From a virus, in the IMG/VR virus record IMGVR_UViG_3300021440_000074, positions 1-36,572 of that record: DNA of 36,572 nt. One strand, given 5' to 3'. Both the position numbers and the translations under genes were made by a program. This document shows positions 21,181-29,350 of this stretch, in pieces; position 1 is the first letter of the stretch, and each line of letters starts with the position of its first letter. The notes below the pieces were generated by a model. It did no database searches. It was not told the origin of the DNA and was given only the letters and a program-made list of their open reading frames with translations.

Positions 21181-23127
21181 TCAAGCAATTGAAATGTCGT
21201 CAACGTAACCGGAATAGGTCGTACCGCCCCAACACTCAGCGTAGAACTCCATCACGCCCTTTTGTGTGGGGGTGACGGTCACGGAAACTTGTTCCCATGT
21301 GTCAGCCGCTGCGGTCATGCTGGATGTGGTATCAGATACGCCAGTCAACTGCCCGCCAAAGCATTTCAGGCGCATTGTGAGGCCAGTGTTTGTCCGGCGC
21401 ATCCAAATTGATACGGTTTTGCTCACGCCCGCCTCAAACGCAAACGCACCCACTTTCAGGGGCAACGGGTAGGCACTTGAGCGATTCGCGCTCGTGGGAG
21501 ACAGCTTCCACGAAATGCCAGAGGCTGTATGGCGCACCGAAGTCTCGGAAGCGATTAGCCCCCCGTCCGTGTAGCCAAAGTGCGTATCAGTGTCGCCCCC
21601 CTCGTTCGTTGACCAAACGAATCCGTTTGAGCCAGCGACCTGCGCTGTGATTTTTGGAGATGCAAGCGTCGAGTTAACCAAGTAGTTGACTGAGCCGTTA
21701 TCGGAGTAAATTGCTGCCGTCCCGTTGTTTGTCGTTGAGCCAACTTCTAAGCGCGTCCCTGATGCAAGGGAAAATCCACACCCAGTACTGCCGTTATTTC
21801 GTGCAAACGAGACTTTCGCAGTCGGACAATTTCCCGCGCCGCCGAAGATGACGCCATAACTGCCATTCCCATTTGCATTCGACAAAACAAGGCTTGCGAG
21901 GCGACCAGACGAACACCAAACACCGGCGCTCTGGTTGTTGATCGCGTTTTTATATGCGACGGCCGCCGTGGCGACACCCGCCACAGATAGCCCTCTGTCA
22001 GAGCAGTTTGCAAGCGTGTGGCCGCCATAGCTCTTGCTCAAGCCGCCTCCGACGAGCACGCCTGTGTAGTACCGTACAAAAGACAAACCAGTCGTTGCGA
22101 TGAAGCTCTGCGAGTCGCTTAGCCCTGCGCCGAATCCGTTCAGGCCATCGAAGAATGTTTCGCCATCAACAAGCCCGGTAGCTATGTTGTAGCCGCCTGC
22201 AAAAGTAATGAGAGAGCCATCGGTGCCGCTGTCCATGATTTGCTGCACGACAGTGCCAGTCGCAGCTACAGCGATAGTCTTTGTCGTCTCACGCTTCCAT
22301 ATCGTGACCGATTCCGTTGTGCCCGTGTAGCCGCGCCCAGCGCCAGCCAGGCTATTGGTGTGGTTGTCAATCTCAAGCGTCGTACCGTTGATTGACTTGA
22401 GGCCAAACCAGCCCTCATCGCCTGTGTTTTTGCTGATCAAGCTGGACAGCGTCAACGAATCGGCTGCGCTTGAGGCTTTGCAAGCGATGATGTTGTCCAG
22501 CAAGACCGTGGGTGTTCCGGGGTCGCTCACCGCGTACAGCGCGACAGACTGGATAGATGCACCCAGAGCAGAGCCTTTATCAATTATCACCACTTGATAT
22601 TGACCAGTGCCAGGCACTGCGGGCACATCGAGCGTATCTACAGCAGTCGCGCCAAGCGCGTCAGAACAGAGTTTGATTTGCAGTTGGCCAGCGGTCAGCG
22701 CCGCTGTAGTGCGAATCCAAAAGCTCAGTTGCTGGTACGCGGAAAAGTCTTGCGCAGAGCCAAGTGGGTAGTACGCAGCAAGCCCCGTAGTAAACGCCGC
22801 ACCAAAGGCAATAGACGAGCAGTTTGCGCCCTCTTTTTTGTTCGTCGTATCGGTCGTGCAAGTGATGTTCGCCGCCGCAGTCCATGCGCCATCGAGATAC
22901 ACGTTTTTGGTCACGGCGGTAGTCAGCGTGACCGTGCGTGAAAGGTCGGTGAACTGCGCAGCCTGACCCAATGATGTGGGGTCTGGAGACTTGGCGATTT
23001 TGATCAAGTCGCCCGGAGCAATACGCGCCGCAGTTGCGCCCGTGGTCATGGTTTTCCACGCGAGCGCCCACGTAGAGCCATCGTTTGCGTCGTTGCCGTT
23101 TACGTAGTCGAGGTGGAATGTTGCCAT
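21181..23127 (-). CDS. Large beta-helix-like structural protein next to the portal
   Basis: 648 residues from ATG 23127, directly after the portal stop. The N-terminus, MATFHLDYVNGNDANDGSTW, followed by ATAARIAPGDLIKIAKS, is the entry seen in right-handed parallel beta-helix proteins (a DG(S/T)...PGD(L/V)I pattern). The body is Gly/Ser/Thr-rich repeats with NNxS and GG turns. The C-terminus (DTWEQVSVTVTPTQKGVMEF then YSGYVDDISIA) looks like a carbohydrate-binding beta sandwich. Its place between portal and scaffold genes is unusual for a tailspike; a head fibre or capsid-exposed glycan-binding protein would fit. No catalytic motif seen. Confidence 0.65.
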   Translation of the reverse strand: MATFHLDYVNGNDANDGSTWALAWKTMTTGATAARIAPGDLIKIAKSPDPTSLGQAAQFTDLSRTVTLTTAVTKNVYLDGAWTAAANITCTTDTTNKKEGANCSSIAFGAAFTTGLAAYYPLGSAQDFSAYQQLSFWIRTTAALTAGQLQIKLCSDALGATAVDTLDVPAVPGTGQYQVVIIDKGSALGASIQSVALYAVSDPGTPTVLLDNIIACKASSAADSLTLSSLISKNTGDEGWFGLKSINGTTLEIDNHTNSLAGAGRGYTGTTESVTIWKRETTKTIAVAATGTVVQQIMDSGTDGSLITFAGGYNIATGLVDGETFFDGLNGFGAGLSDSQSFIATTGLSFVRYYTGVLVGGGLSKSYGGHTLANCSDRGLSVAGVATAAVAYKNAINNQSAGVWCSSGRLASLVLSNANGNGSYGVIFGGAGNCPTAKVSFARNNGSTGCGFSLASGTRLEVGSTTNNGTAAIYSDNGSVNYLVNSTLASPKITAQVAGSNGFVWSTNEGGDTDTHFGYTDGGLIASETSVRHTASGISWKLSPTSANRSSAYPLPLKVGAFAFEAGVSKTVSIWMRRTNTGLTMRLKCFGGQLTGVSDTTSSMTAAADTWEQVSVTVTPTQKGVMEFYAECWGGTTYSGYVDDISIA

Positions 23128-25356
23128 TTATTGCAGTGGTTGAGTGCCAATAATACGCCCTGCTTCATCACGCACAATCGCATCGCTGCCACCTGCACGA
23201 CTCACACCTACAGGCTTGCCCGCTTCGTCGTAAATCACGACCTTGGGCGCATTCATGTGGTCGAACAGCGATTGCACGCCCTGCATGAGTTGCGCCATGT
23301 TTTGTTGCGATTGGATAAAGTCATCCGGAGGAACCCCGCGCAGCTTCATCTCTTCAATGTAGATTTTGACCTGTGCGTCGTATTCCGTTTTCCACTTGTC
23401 AAATTCCAGTTGCTGTTCAGCCTGTGCGTTTTCGTTCTGCGCCTTCATAACCTCACGCGCCGCGTCGCGTTGGTCGTTGCTCTCTTGCAGCTTGTATTGC
23501 ATGGCAATTTCGGCCTGCTTGATTTGCGCTTTCAACGCTTCAATCTCTTTATCGGCTTGCAGCTTCATCTGCTCGATTTGCAACTGCATTGGCGGTTGCT
23601 GCGGCTTTGGCTGCACTGTTGTCGGGTCAATTGCAAAGCTCTGCACGTCCTTAAACCCAGCGTTTTCGATCATCTTGCCAAACGTGTGATAAAGGTGTTT
23701 CGGCTCAACGATGCCCAACGCCATGCCCTCTCGTTGCAGACTCATGATCTGCATGAGTGAGGCGGCTTGCGCGGTCTTGTCGCCCGTGCCCAGCCCAACG
23801 TGGACTGTCATGTCGTATTGATCGCGCCACTCGTTCGGGTCGTACTCCACAAATTCATCACGCAAGCGGAAAGCCATCTTGTCGATCTGGCCGTCTGTCA
23901 ACGTCTTGAGGATGCCCAAGAAAATAGGCTTCACCAGTATCTCGGCAAAGATGCGTGCAATCAGTTCGATGCGTTGCGCCGCAGCGCCCATGTCGATCTG
24001 CCTGCCCGTTGCTGTGTTGTTCAGGCTGTCAGGGTTAAGCCCCATGCTTGTACGGGATACGCCTGTGCGGTTTTCTCGCATGCCCTGCACGTAGTCCAGC
24101 ATGGGCATACTTGAGCCAGCGGTAAACGGGACAACTTCATCGGTCACCGCCCCGGCTTGCTTGGCTCGGATGATGCCACCAATGCGCGAATCCAACAGGT
24201 CGTCGATGTTTGCCAATGGCGACCAATTGCTATCGGTCAGCACGGTCTTACGCGGGTTGTTGGTCAGCTTGAGATTGTCGAGCGTCTGACGCAAAATCTC
24301 AGTATGAATCATTTGCAGATCGCCGACAAGATCATGCATGCTCATGCCATCCCAGCGATGCGGGTTAAGCAATGGTGATGCCGTGGCGATAGGCACATGG
24401 GAGACAGGCTCACGCTTTAGGATGCGGTCAGCCAAGCGGTAAACGCACAAACGCTCTGCGATGCCGTCGCCGTCTGCGTCAGCCAGCACGTATTCCACGC
24501 GCAAAGTACCCTCGGCGGTAGAGTCGTCGCCATCGTCATCTTCGTCGTGGCTCACACCAAGTTTACCGATGTTCGCCAGATATTCGCCGTCGCCCGTGGC
24601 CTCTACGTCGCTTGCCCGCAGTTCTTTCGCGTCAACGTCCGTAAAGCCCATTTGCTTAAGATCAGACAATGTGACCTCATGCAGCCTGCACACGTAAGGG
24701 CAGTCTTGCAGCAGCGGGCTTGTCCACTCAGGCTCAATCAGTAAATCACCCGCGCTAAACGACTCTACCCGCACAATCGTACGCTTTTCTGTGCGCTTGA
24801 GCCTGCCCGCGTGTAGCTGTACAGGATTGCCCGTCGGGTCAATCACAGTTTCTGTGCTCACCTCGGATAAATCAGACTCATCCTCTTGCATCATCAGCGC
24901 CAACATTTCGTCCGTTGCGCCCTTGAACGGGTAGCTTGAGACGGTTTCGTTTGTCTCTTTATTCCACGTCACCGCACAATTGCCGCTGCTCAAAGCCTCT
25001 TTGAATGCCGTGTAAAGGATGAGGAAGCCATTGTTTTGCTTGTAAAACACGTAGTTACAAGCGTCTGTTGCTTGCTCTGCGCCCTGCACGTCATTGGCTC
25101 GGGACGGCTCAAAGCTCACGGCTTTGTCGGTACTTGTGAAGATTTTCAGCAGCTGCGGGAGCAACCACTCGACCGTATCTTGCACGTCGCTGGATACGAT
25201 TTGGCTCCAGCCCTCTTGCTCATTGCCGTATGGCTCGCGGTAGTACGCTTTTACAGCGGATTGACGCTTCAGCCCTAGCTCACCTTGCACATATTGCGCG
25301 GCGCGGCTCTCTTTGCTCTTGAGCAAATTCAGCAGTTCAAGATCATCCATTTTCAT
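23128..25356 (-). CDS. Portal protein, P22-like
   Basis: 742 residues, near the P22 portal length (725). It begins MKMDDLELLNLLKSKESRAA, with a GLKRQSAVKAYYREPYGNEQ near residue 27, VRVESFSAGDLLIEPEWTSP near 190, the family's HRWDGMSMHDLVGDLQMIHT stem region and NRTGVSRTSMGLNPDSLNNT. Residues about 570-700 are a long Gln/Glu/Lys-rich coiled coil (MQLQIEQMKLQADKEIEALK), as in the P22 barrel. It forms the dodecameric DNA gate at the tail vertex, working with TerL encoded just before it. The end carries a short repeated E-A-G-(K/R) motif. Confidence 0.9.
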   Translation of the reverse strand: MKMDDLELLNLLKSKESRAAQYVQGELGLKRQSAVKAYYREPYGNEQEGWSQIVSSDVQDTVEWLLPQLLKIFTSTDKAVSFEPSRANDVQGAEQATDACNYVFYKQNNGFLILYTAFKEALSSGNCAVTWNKETNETVSSYPFKGATDEMLALMMQEDESDLSEVSTETVIDPTGNPVQLHAGRLKRTEKRTIVRVESFSAGDLLIEPEWTSPLLQDCPYVCRLHEVTLSDLKQMGFTDVDAKELRASDVEATGDGEYLANIGKLGVSHDEDDDGDDSTAEGTLRVEYVLADADGDGIAERLCVYRLADRILKREPVSHVPIATASPLLNPHRWDGMSMHDLVGDLQMIHTEILRQTLDNLKLTNNPRKTVLTDSNWSPLANIDDLLDSRIGGIIRAKQAGAVTDEVVPFTAGSSMPMLDYVQGMRENRTGVSRTSMGLNPDSLNNTATGRQIDMGAAAQRIELIARIFAEILVKPIFLGILKTLTDGQIDKMAFRLRDEFVEYDPNEWRDQYDMTVHVGLGTGDKTAQAASLMQIMSLQREGMALGIVEPKHLYHTFGKMIENAGFKDVQSFAIDPTTVQPKPQQPPMQLQIEQMKLQADKEIEALKAQIKQAEIAMQYKLQESNDQRDAAREVMKAQNENAQAEQQLEFDKWKTEYDAQVKIYIEEMKLRGVPPDDFIQSQQNMAQLMQGVQSLFDHMNAPKVVIYDEAGKPVGVSRAGGSDAIVRDEAGRIIGTQPLQ

Positions 25357-25385
25357 CGGTTTGCGCCTTTTGAGCTATTCGCGGG

Positions 25386-25409
25386 ATTGTCCGAGATGGT
25401 AAAGCGTTA
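25386..25409 (-). repeat. Intergenic repeat, copy 1 of a 24-bp element
   Basis: The partner of the copy at 20207-20230 (21 of 24 identical). On the minus strand it begins with the TAA of the large terminase gene and ends 30 nt before the portal ATG. Confidence 0.7.
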
Positions 25410-26858
25410 GGCAACGTATCGGTTTTCACGGTATTTAATGGGCTGTACGGGCTTTGGCTTTGTGATCGCAAAGCGCCGCATCATGTACGCATAACGGGTT
25501 GCAGATAACAGATCATCGTCCAGCTTAACAATTTTCCCCTCTTTTCGGTGATACATCCGGAACTCTTGGAACCAGTCGTTTAAATTGCTGAAAACCTTGA
25601 ATCGCCCCGTCTGCATCCTATCCAGCAACTCCATAACACCAGCCTCAACGCCATTGCCACCAGTGCCCTCTTCCTCATTTTCGCTAGGAGGGTGGGTTGC
25701 TTTGTCGGCCAGCATGTCTAACCCTTGCGCCTTGTATTGATCGCGCAAAGCAAGTCCAGAGCCTTTATCGTGCTGCAATCCGTCATGCGGCCAAGCCCAA
25801 GGAAGCCATTCGCCCCAAGGCTTTACGGTTGCAGCAAAAAGCAAAGGCGTTTGCTCTTTTTGGCGATTCGCCGATGTGACATAAATAACGTCATCATCCC
25901 TATCCCAAGCAATCCGCACAGCAGCCGATGGATGGTCCCACCCGAAGTCAATTCCGCAGATTTGCACCCAATGCGCCGGGATTTCAAAAGGGGCAACAGT
26001 AATTAGCTCTTCGCTTACGGGGTAAATACGGCCACTGCCCAATGTTGGAATGCCTTTTGTCCTGGCCTCGCGCTCATGTGCGGGGTAGCTGGCAATAATG
26101 GCAAGGCGCTGCTCTGGCGTATAGTGTTCCGCATCCTCAATGGTCATTGAGGTGATATTACTGCCCTCGACTTTGTCGAGCAAAAACCGTTTTACCACGT
26201 TGCTCATGCCCTTCAGTGGCGTAAATGTCATGTACAACATCCCGCCCGTGGCGTTTGTACGGGTCAGGGCTTCGGTGTAAATATCTTCGTCCGGCTCTTC
26301 ATCCAGCCACACCAGATCGAGCGTTTCAGCCTGAAACTTTTCGCGCCCTTGGTCATAGCTCTTAAACCCCAGCAGGCTCTCGCTTGCCTGAATATCACCG
26401 CCGCCACCATGCCGAATGACCAGCGTATCAACTGCATCCGCAACGCCGCGCTTCATGGACTTGTCTTTAATCGCGTCTTTTGGGATTGCCCCAGTCCCTA
26501 TCGCGTTTGAGCGGCCACAAAGTACCCGCTGAACAGAATCCCTTGTTACTTCGCTTGTAACGCCCGCCGCCCATCCAGCCACGGCCTTATCAAAAACCCG
26601 GCCATGCCACCAATCAGGATAACGCCCGGTCAGGTGCATTGCTGTTTCAAACCCTGCGCTCCATGTCTTGCCAAGTTGATTGCCAGCCATGAGCAACCTC
26701 TCTCGGAAGTCTTTGCCAGACGCATGGAATAACGCCTGCTTCGCGTATGGCCGATAGTCTAATAATTTGTTTTCAGCCTTTCGCCGCGCTTTTTCTTTGA
26801 GCAACTCGTACAGCTCACGCTTTTCACTCACTGTTAAGCAGCTTGGCAAGTCGCTCAT
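25407..26858 (-). CDS. Terminase large subunit
   Basis: 483 residues. The ATPase has Walker A MAGNQLGKT at 57-65, Walker B DLVWLDEE at 181-188 and a TFTP coupling motif at 211-214. The nuclease begins at CGIDFGWDHP (Asp304), and a late acidic stretch, KLDDDLLSATRYAY, near 455 probably supplies another metal ligand. I keep ATG 26858 (GAGGA 9 nt upstream), which overlaps the small-subunit gene by 35 nt; a GTG at 26834 is a weaker option. It pumps DNA into the head and cuts the concatemer. The class (headful or cos) cannot be told from the sequence alone. Confidence 0.9.
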   Translation of the reverse strand: MSDLPSCLTVSEKRELYELLKEKARRKAENKLLDYRPYAKQALFHASGKDFRERLLMAGNQLGKTWSAGFETAMHLTGRYPDWWHGRVFDKAVAGWAAGVTSEVTRDSVQRVLCGRSNAIGTGAIPKDAIKDKSMKRGVADAVDTLVIRHGGGGDIQASESLLGFKSYDQGREKFQAETLDLVWLDEEPDEDIYTEALTRTNATGGMLYMTFTPLKGMSNVVKRFLLDKVEGSNITSMTIEDAEHYTPEQRLAIIASYPAHEREARTKGIPTLGSGRIYPVSEELITVAPFEIPAHWVQICGIDFGWDHPSAAVRIAWDRDDDVIYVTSANRQKEQTPLLFAATVKPWGEWLPWAWPHDGLQHDKGSGLALRDQYKAQGLDMLADKATHPPSENEEEGTGGNGVEAGVMELLDRMQTGRFKVFSNLNDWFQEFRMYHRKEGKIVKLDDDLLSATRYAYMMRRFAITKPKPVQPIKYRENRYVA

Positions 26859-27228
26859 TAAGTTGTTCCTCGGTCAAATCGACAAGCGTGGTTTTTTGGT
26901 CAATTTCAATTTTGTCGCCAAACTCACGCGGGTTTGTCTTACTGGCCTGCCACCGATAGTGTGATGCAAGCTCTCGTGCCTTTGCAAGCCCAAAGGGGTC
27001 TGCTGCGTTAGTGAGCACTTGCTCCGCTTTGTCAGCAAACGCCCTCGCGCTGGATAATCTGGCTTCGCGCACGCGTGCGGAACGGTCAGCGTCTTTTGCT
27101 ATCCAATTGATAAGCGTCCCCAAGCTACAGCCTAACTCTCTAGCGATGCTGCGCTGAGAGTCGCCGTCTGTGATTTTGTCGCACAGCCACTCAATATCAA
27201 CCGCATCAAGCATACTGCCTATTGTCAT
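26824..27228 (-). CDS. Terminase small subunit
   Basis: 134 residues, starting in an ATGA overlap. The N-terminal third has an HTH: ITDGDSQRSIARELGCSLGT then LINWIAKD, like the DNA-binding part of the phage small-terminase family. The middle helix (ARAFADKAEQVLTNAADPFG) and AKARELASHYRWQASKTNPR fit the oligomerisation region of the terminase small subunit family that starts with a Helix-Turn-Helix. It should recognise the packaging site and hand DNA to TerL, which overlaps it. Confidence 0.85.
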   Translation of the reverse strand: MTIGSMLDAVDIEWLCDKITDGDSQRSIARELGCSLGTLINWIAKDADRSARVREARLSSARAFADKAEQVLTNAADPFGLAKARELASHYRWQASKTNPREFGDKIEIDQKTTLVDLTEEQLNERLAKLLNSE

Positions 27229-27512
27229 GCGCTCACCTTAAATATGCTGCAAACGCCGTACAGCACCTTTGATGCTTTGGGCACTGTGTCTGCGTCTGCG
27301 GGTACGTAATAACGCGCTTGGCCGTCTCGCTGGGCTTTGATTGCCCCGATAAATGCGAGATTGTGCAGCGCGGCTCTTACTTGATTGTGCTGCAATCCTG
27401 TGGATTTTGCAATATCTTGGCGTGACGTGCTGCCGTCTTGGACGGCTTGGAGCACCCGTTGCATGACAGACGGGCGGGTTAGTGGGAGTGGGCTGTTTTT
27501 GCGCAGGGTCAC
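27225..27512 (-). CDS. Winged-helix DNA-binding protein
   Basis: 95 residues that overlap the small-terminase start by ATGA. Residues 13-55 read PSVMQRVLQAVQDGSTSRQD, then IAKSTGLQHNQVRAALHNLA, then FIGAIKAQRDGQARYYVPAD: three helices and a beta wing, the winged-HTH pattern of MarR/IclR-like domains without a ligand domain. Located ahead of the packaging genes. It may be a late-gene regulator or a packaging-site co-factor. The binding site is unknown; the motif at 28219-28233 is one candidate. Confidence 0.7.
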   Translation of the reverse strand: MTLRKNSPLPLTRPSVMQRVLQAVQDGSTSRQDIAKSTGLQHNQVRAALHNLAFIGAIKAQRDGQARYYVPADADTVPKASKVLYGVCSIFKVSA

Positions 27513-27530
27513 AATGTGCTGGATTTTAGC

Positions 27531-27713
27531 CTAGACATTCATCTCATAATTTTGGATTTCCCTCGCCTGAACACCTTTAGGGACTTCACATACCACTTCC
27601 CCTCGTTCATCCATCAAATATACGCCGACTTCGCCGATAAATGAGCGCAGACATTTGTGCGCTTTTACTTGAACTTCTGGCGTTGTGTATATCTTGTAAT
27701 ATCTCATTTTCAT
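27531..27713 (-). CDS. Hypothetical protein, 60 aa
   Basis: It has TAGGAG 5-6 nt before ATG 27713. It begins MKMRYYKIYTTPEVQVKAHK and has a second part, GVYLMDERGEVVCEVPKGVQ. It is a small alpha/beta protein without a recognised motif. It lies in the short leader operon between the candidate late promoter and the terminase genes. Confidence 0.6.
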   Translation of the reverse strand: MKMRYYKIYTTPEVQVKAHKCLRSFIGEVGVYLMDERGEVVCEVPKGVQAREIQNYEMNV

Positions 27714-27721
27714 TCTCCTAT

Positions 27722-28111
27722 TTAATCCAACGACGCGGCCAAAATAAATCCGCGCACCTTTATAGCCTGCGCCACGCTATAACATTGGAGCCAGTAGTCG
27801 CCTGACTCCATAAACTCGCGGTCAATCAGTGCGCCGTCTACGTAGACACCACCGCCGCGCACCTCAAATGCGCCCATGTTTGTGCCTACCCCACCGCTAT
27901 TTTTTAAGCGCACCACTTTTTGGTCTGCGTAAAGTCGCTCGAGCACATCCTCCCTCGATTCATTCGGGGTCATCTTGGCAACATGGGCAATCCACGTCTT
28001 TGTCTTGCCACTGCGGTTTTTTTCGCCCGCAGTGCAGCGCCCATCTACAGATGCTGAAATCGCGGCCTTTGCGCTCGCAAAGTGGATTTTGATCGTTTGT
28101 TGATATGCCAT
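27722..28111 (-). CDS. Hypothetical protein, first gene of the late operon
   Basis: 129 residues beginning MAYQQTIKIHFASAKAAISA, with AAAAGGAGTAA before the ATG in a block nearly identical to the one before the 2296 gene. It has a SGGVGTNMGAFEVRGGGVYV segment and a C-terminal QCYSVAQAIKVRGFILAASL. No enzyme motif. As the first leftward gene after the candidate promoter it might be regulatory, but no HTH was found. Confidence 0.65.
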   Translation of the reverse strand: MAYQQTIKIHFASAKAAISASVDGRCTAGEKNRSGKTKTWIAHVAKMTPNESREDVLERLYADQKVVRLKNSGGVGTNMGAFEVRGGGVYVDGALIDREFMESGDYWLQCYSVAQAIKVRGFILAASLD

Positions 28112-28193
28112 TTCATTTACTCCTTTTAATGCCTCGCGGAATTGCTTGGCACGTGTGTATTATTGAGCGCGAAACTGAACTGAAACTTACGCC

Positions 28194-28233
28194 AATGTAA
28201 AGATCGAAGATTTTTTACTAGGCATTTACCCTA
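28194..28233 (-). promoter_or_regulatory. Candidate late promoter with operator-like motif
   Basis: Read leftward, TAGGGTAAATGCCTA (28233-28219) is followed after 19 nt by a -10-like TACATT (28199-28194), the same hexamer as the leftward promoter at 35951-35946. The motif overlaps the place of the -35, so activation or repression are both possible. An alternative -10 (AATAAT, near 28160) is nearer the gene. The leader to ATG 28111 would be about 75 nt. Motif recurrence is the main support. Confidence 0.45.
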
Positions 28234-28263
28234 ATAGCTTTTGATTAGGCTCCCCGTCTGCCG

Positions 28264-28637
28264 TTGTCTCACATCAGCGTGTGGCCACTCGCACTATGCG
28301 ATGCCGGGGGCAAACTGCACAGGCGGGGAATTAAATTGCCCCGGCGGTTTGAGCATAGTTTAGAGGCTTGCCGGGGCTATGGGTTGATGGCGACCGGGTT
28401 GTCCCAATCCGACGCAATCGTTGCGCTTAACCATCACGGCTGCGGACTGTTAGCCCGACTCGGCGAGAGCAGCGGCTTTGTCGGTTCATACCTTGCTGCG
28501 TGCCGTTTATGCCAATCCGCGCCCGTGATAGCCCCAGCCTTTTACATCGCTGGGATGGATTGCGGTCTTACGAGTGGCTATGTTTCCCCTTTGGGAGATT
28601 GGCCACTAAGCCGCCGTGTTACTTTAGCACATCTTTT
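28264..28637. ncRNA. Structured, apparently non-coding gap between the resolvase and the late promoter
   Basis: No minus-strand frame of 60 codons or more exists here. Complementary arms include CCCAGC/GCTGGG (28533-28538 with 28549-28554), ATAGCCCC/GGGGCTAT (28528-28535 with 28373-28380), CCGTGAT/ATCACGG (28523-28529 with 28433-28439), CGCAA/TTGCG (28413-28425), TCGCA/TGCGA (28289-28301), TTGCCCCGGC with GCCGGGGGCAA (one bulge; 28336-28345 with 28303-28313) and AGTGGC/GCCACT (28573-28578 with 28602-28607). A 144-codon plus-strand frame from TTG 28264 to 28698 overlaps it. A large folded leader RNA, an ash-like plus-strand ORF or a decayed gene all fit. Confidence 0.4.
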
Positions 28638-29054
28638 TCATTTTTTCCATCCATTCCGATACCGCCAAGCCACCGCCGCCGCATCGCGCTCATGCTGATT
28701 GCTTCGCGTTACCCAGCCTGTCATCTTGCAGAATGCATCAGCGTCCATTTTCGCGCCCTTGCTCTTCGGGCTAATGCCCAGAGCGGGGATATTTTTGCGC
28801 CCGCATAGCTCAGTTATCAGCCTGCACCATGCGTCAATCTCACCAACGTTTCGGGCAATTTTGCACGATGCCGCCTTACTCGCAGCGGTTGACCAAACCC
28901 GGCTTTGTAGCCGCGAATCCTCAAAAACTACGCCCGTGGCCTCGTTGATAAAAGCGACAAGGTCAGCGGGGTGGATTGTCTCCAATAGCGTCAGTTTGCC
29001 CGCTTCGTACATTGCAATTCCAGTGCTTACACCGGGGTCTATGCCCAGAATCAT
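28638..29054 (-). CDS. RuvC-like Holliday junction resolvase
   Basis: 138 residues. I start at ATG 29054 (ATGA overlap, GGAG 9 nt upstream) rather than the GTG at 29078. It begins MILGIDPGVSTGIAMYEAGK with the first acidic residue Asp6 in GIDPG, then VVFEDSR with Glu45, and HERDAAAVAW with His121 and Asp124. These are the RNase H-fold metal ligands of the RuvC family. A usual RuvC is about 170 aa, so this is a compact phage form. It would resolve branched replication and recombination structures before packaging. Confidence 0.85.
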   Translation of the reverse strand: MILGIDPGVSTGIAMYEAGKLTLLETIHPADLVAFINEATGVVFEDSRLQSRVWSTAASKAASCKIARNVGEIDAWCRLITELCGRKNIPALGISPKSKGAKMDADAFCKMTGWVTRSNQHERDAAAVAWRYRNGWKK

Positions 29055-29350
29055 GCTATATGGCTCCATGTTTCGCACTGCGCTATCTTTTCGATAGTTC
29101 GCACATGCACGTTAAATTGCTTTGCAAGCGCATCATTGCTCAGGTTGTCTCGGATGTACTGACGCAACCTGTCACGCTGTCTTACGGCGCTTTTGATCGT
29201 CACAACGTCCAAATCTAGCAGCTTTGCTTGCGGTAGCTCTTGCCCACGCGGAGCAAGCTCTCTGGCGCGTTGCTGCCACTCATCGCGGGGCATTACGCCT
29301 TCGCGCCGCTCTCGGTGGCCTATGTGCTGTGCGTATTTGGTTATTGCCAT
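29051..29350 (-). CDS. HTH protein between helicase-methylase and resolvase
   Basis: 99 residues starting in a TAATG overlap with the helicase-methyltransferase gene and ending in an ATGA with RuvC. The N-terminus is basic (MAITKYAQHIGHRERREGVM). The C-terminal third reads DNLSNDALAKQFNVHVRTIE followed by KIAQ, a clear helix-turn-helix of the sigma/transposase type. Coupling to both neighbours suggests a DNA-targeting partner. No metal or enzyme motif. Confidence 0.7.
   Translation of the reverse strand: MAITKYAQHIGHRERREGVMPRDEWQQRARELAPRGQELPQAKLLDLDVVTIKSAVRQRDRLRQYIRDNLSNDALAKQFNVHVRTIEKIAQCETWSHIA

Noticed and set aside
28441-28500. tRNA-like GGTTCATACC at 28481-28490
   Set aside because: The T-loop is the wrong length and no acceptor or anticodon stem could be formed around it. 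No tRNA was found elsewhere.
28264-28698. 144-codon plus-strand frame over the gap and the resolvase 3' end
   Set aside because: TTG start, no ribosome site, antisense to RuvC for its last 60 bases. Kept only as an alternative explanation for the structured gap.
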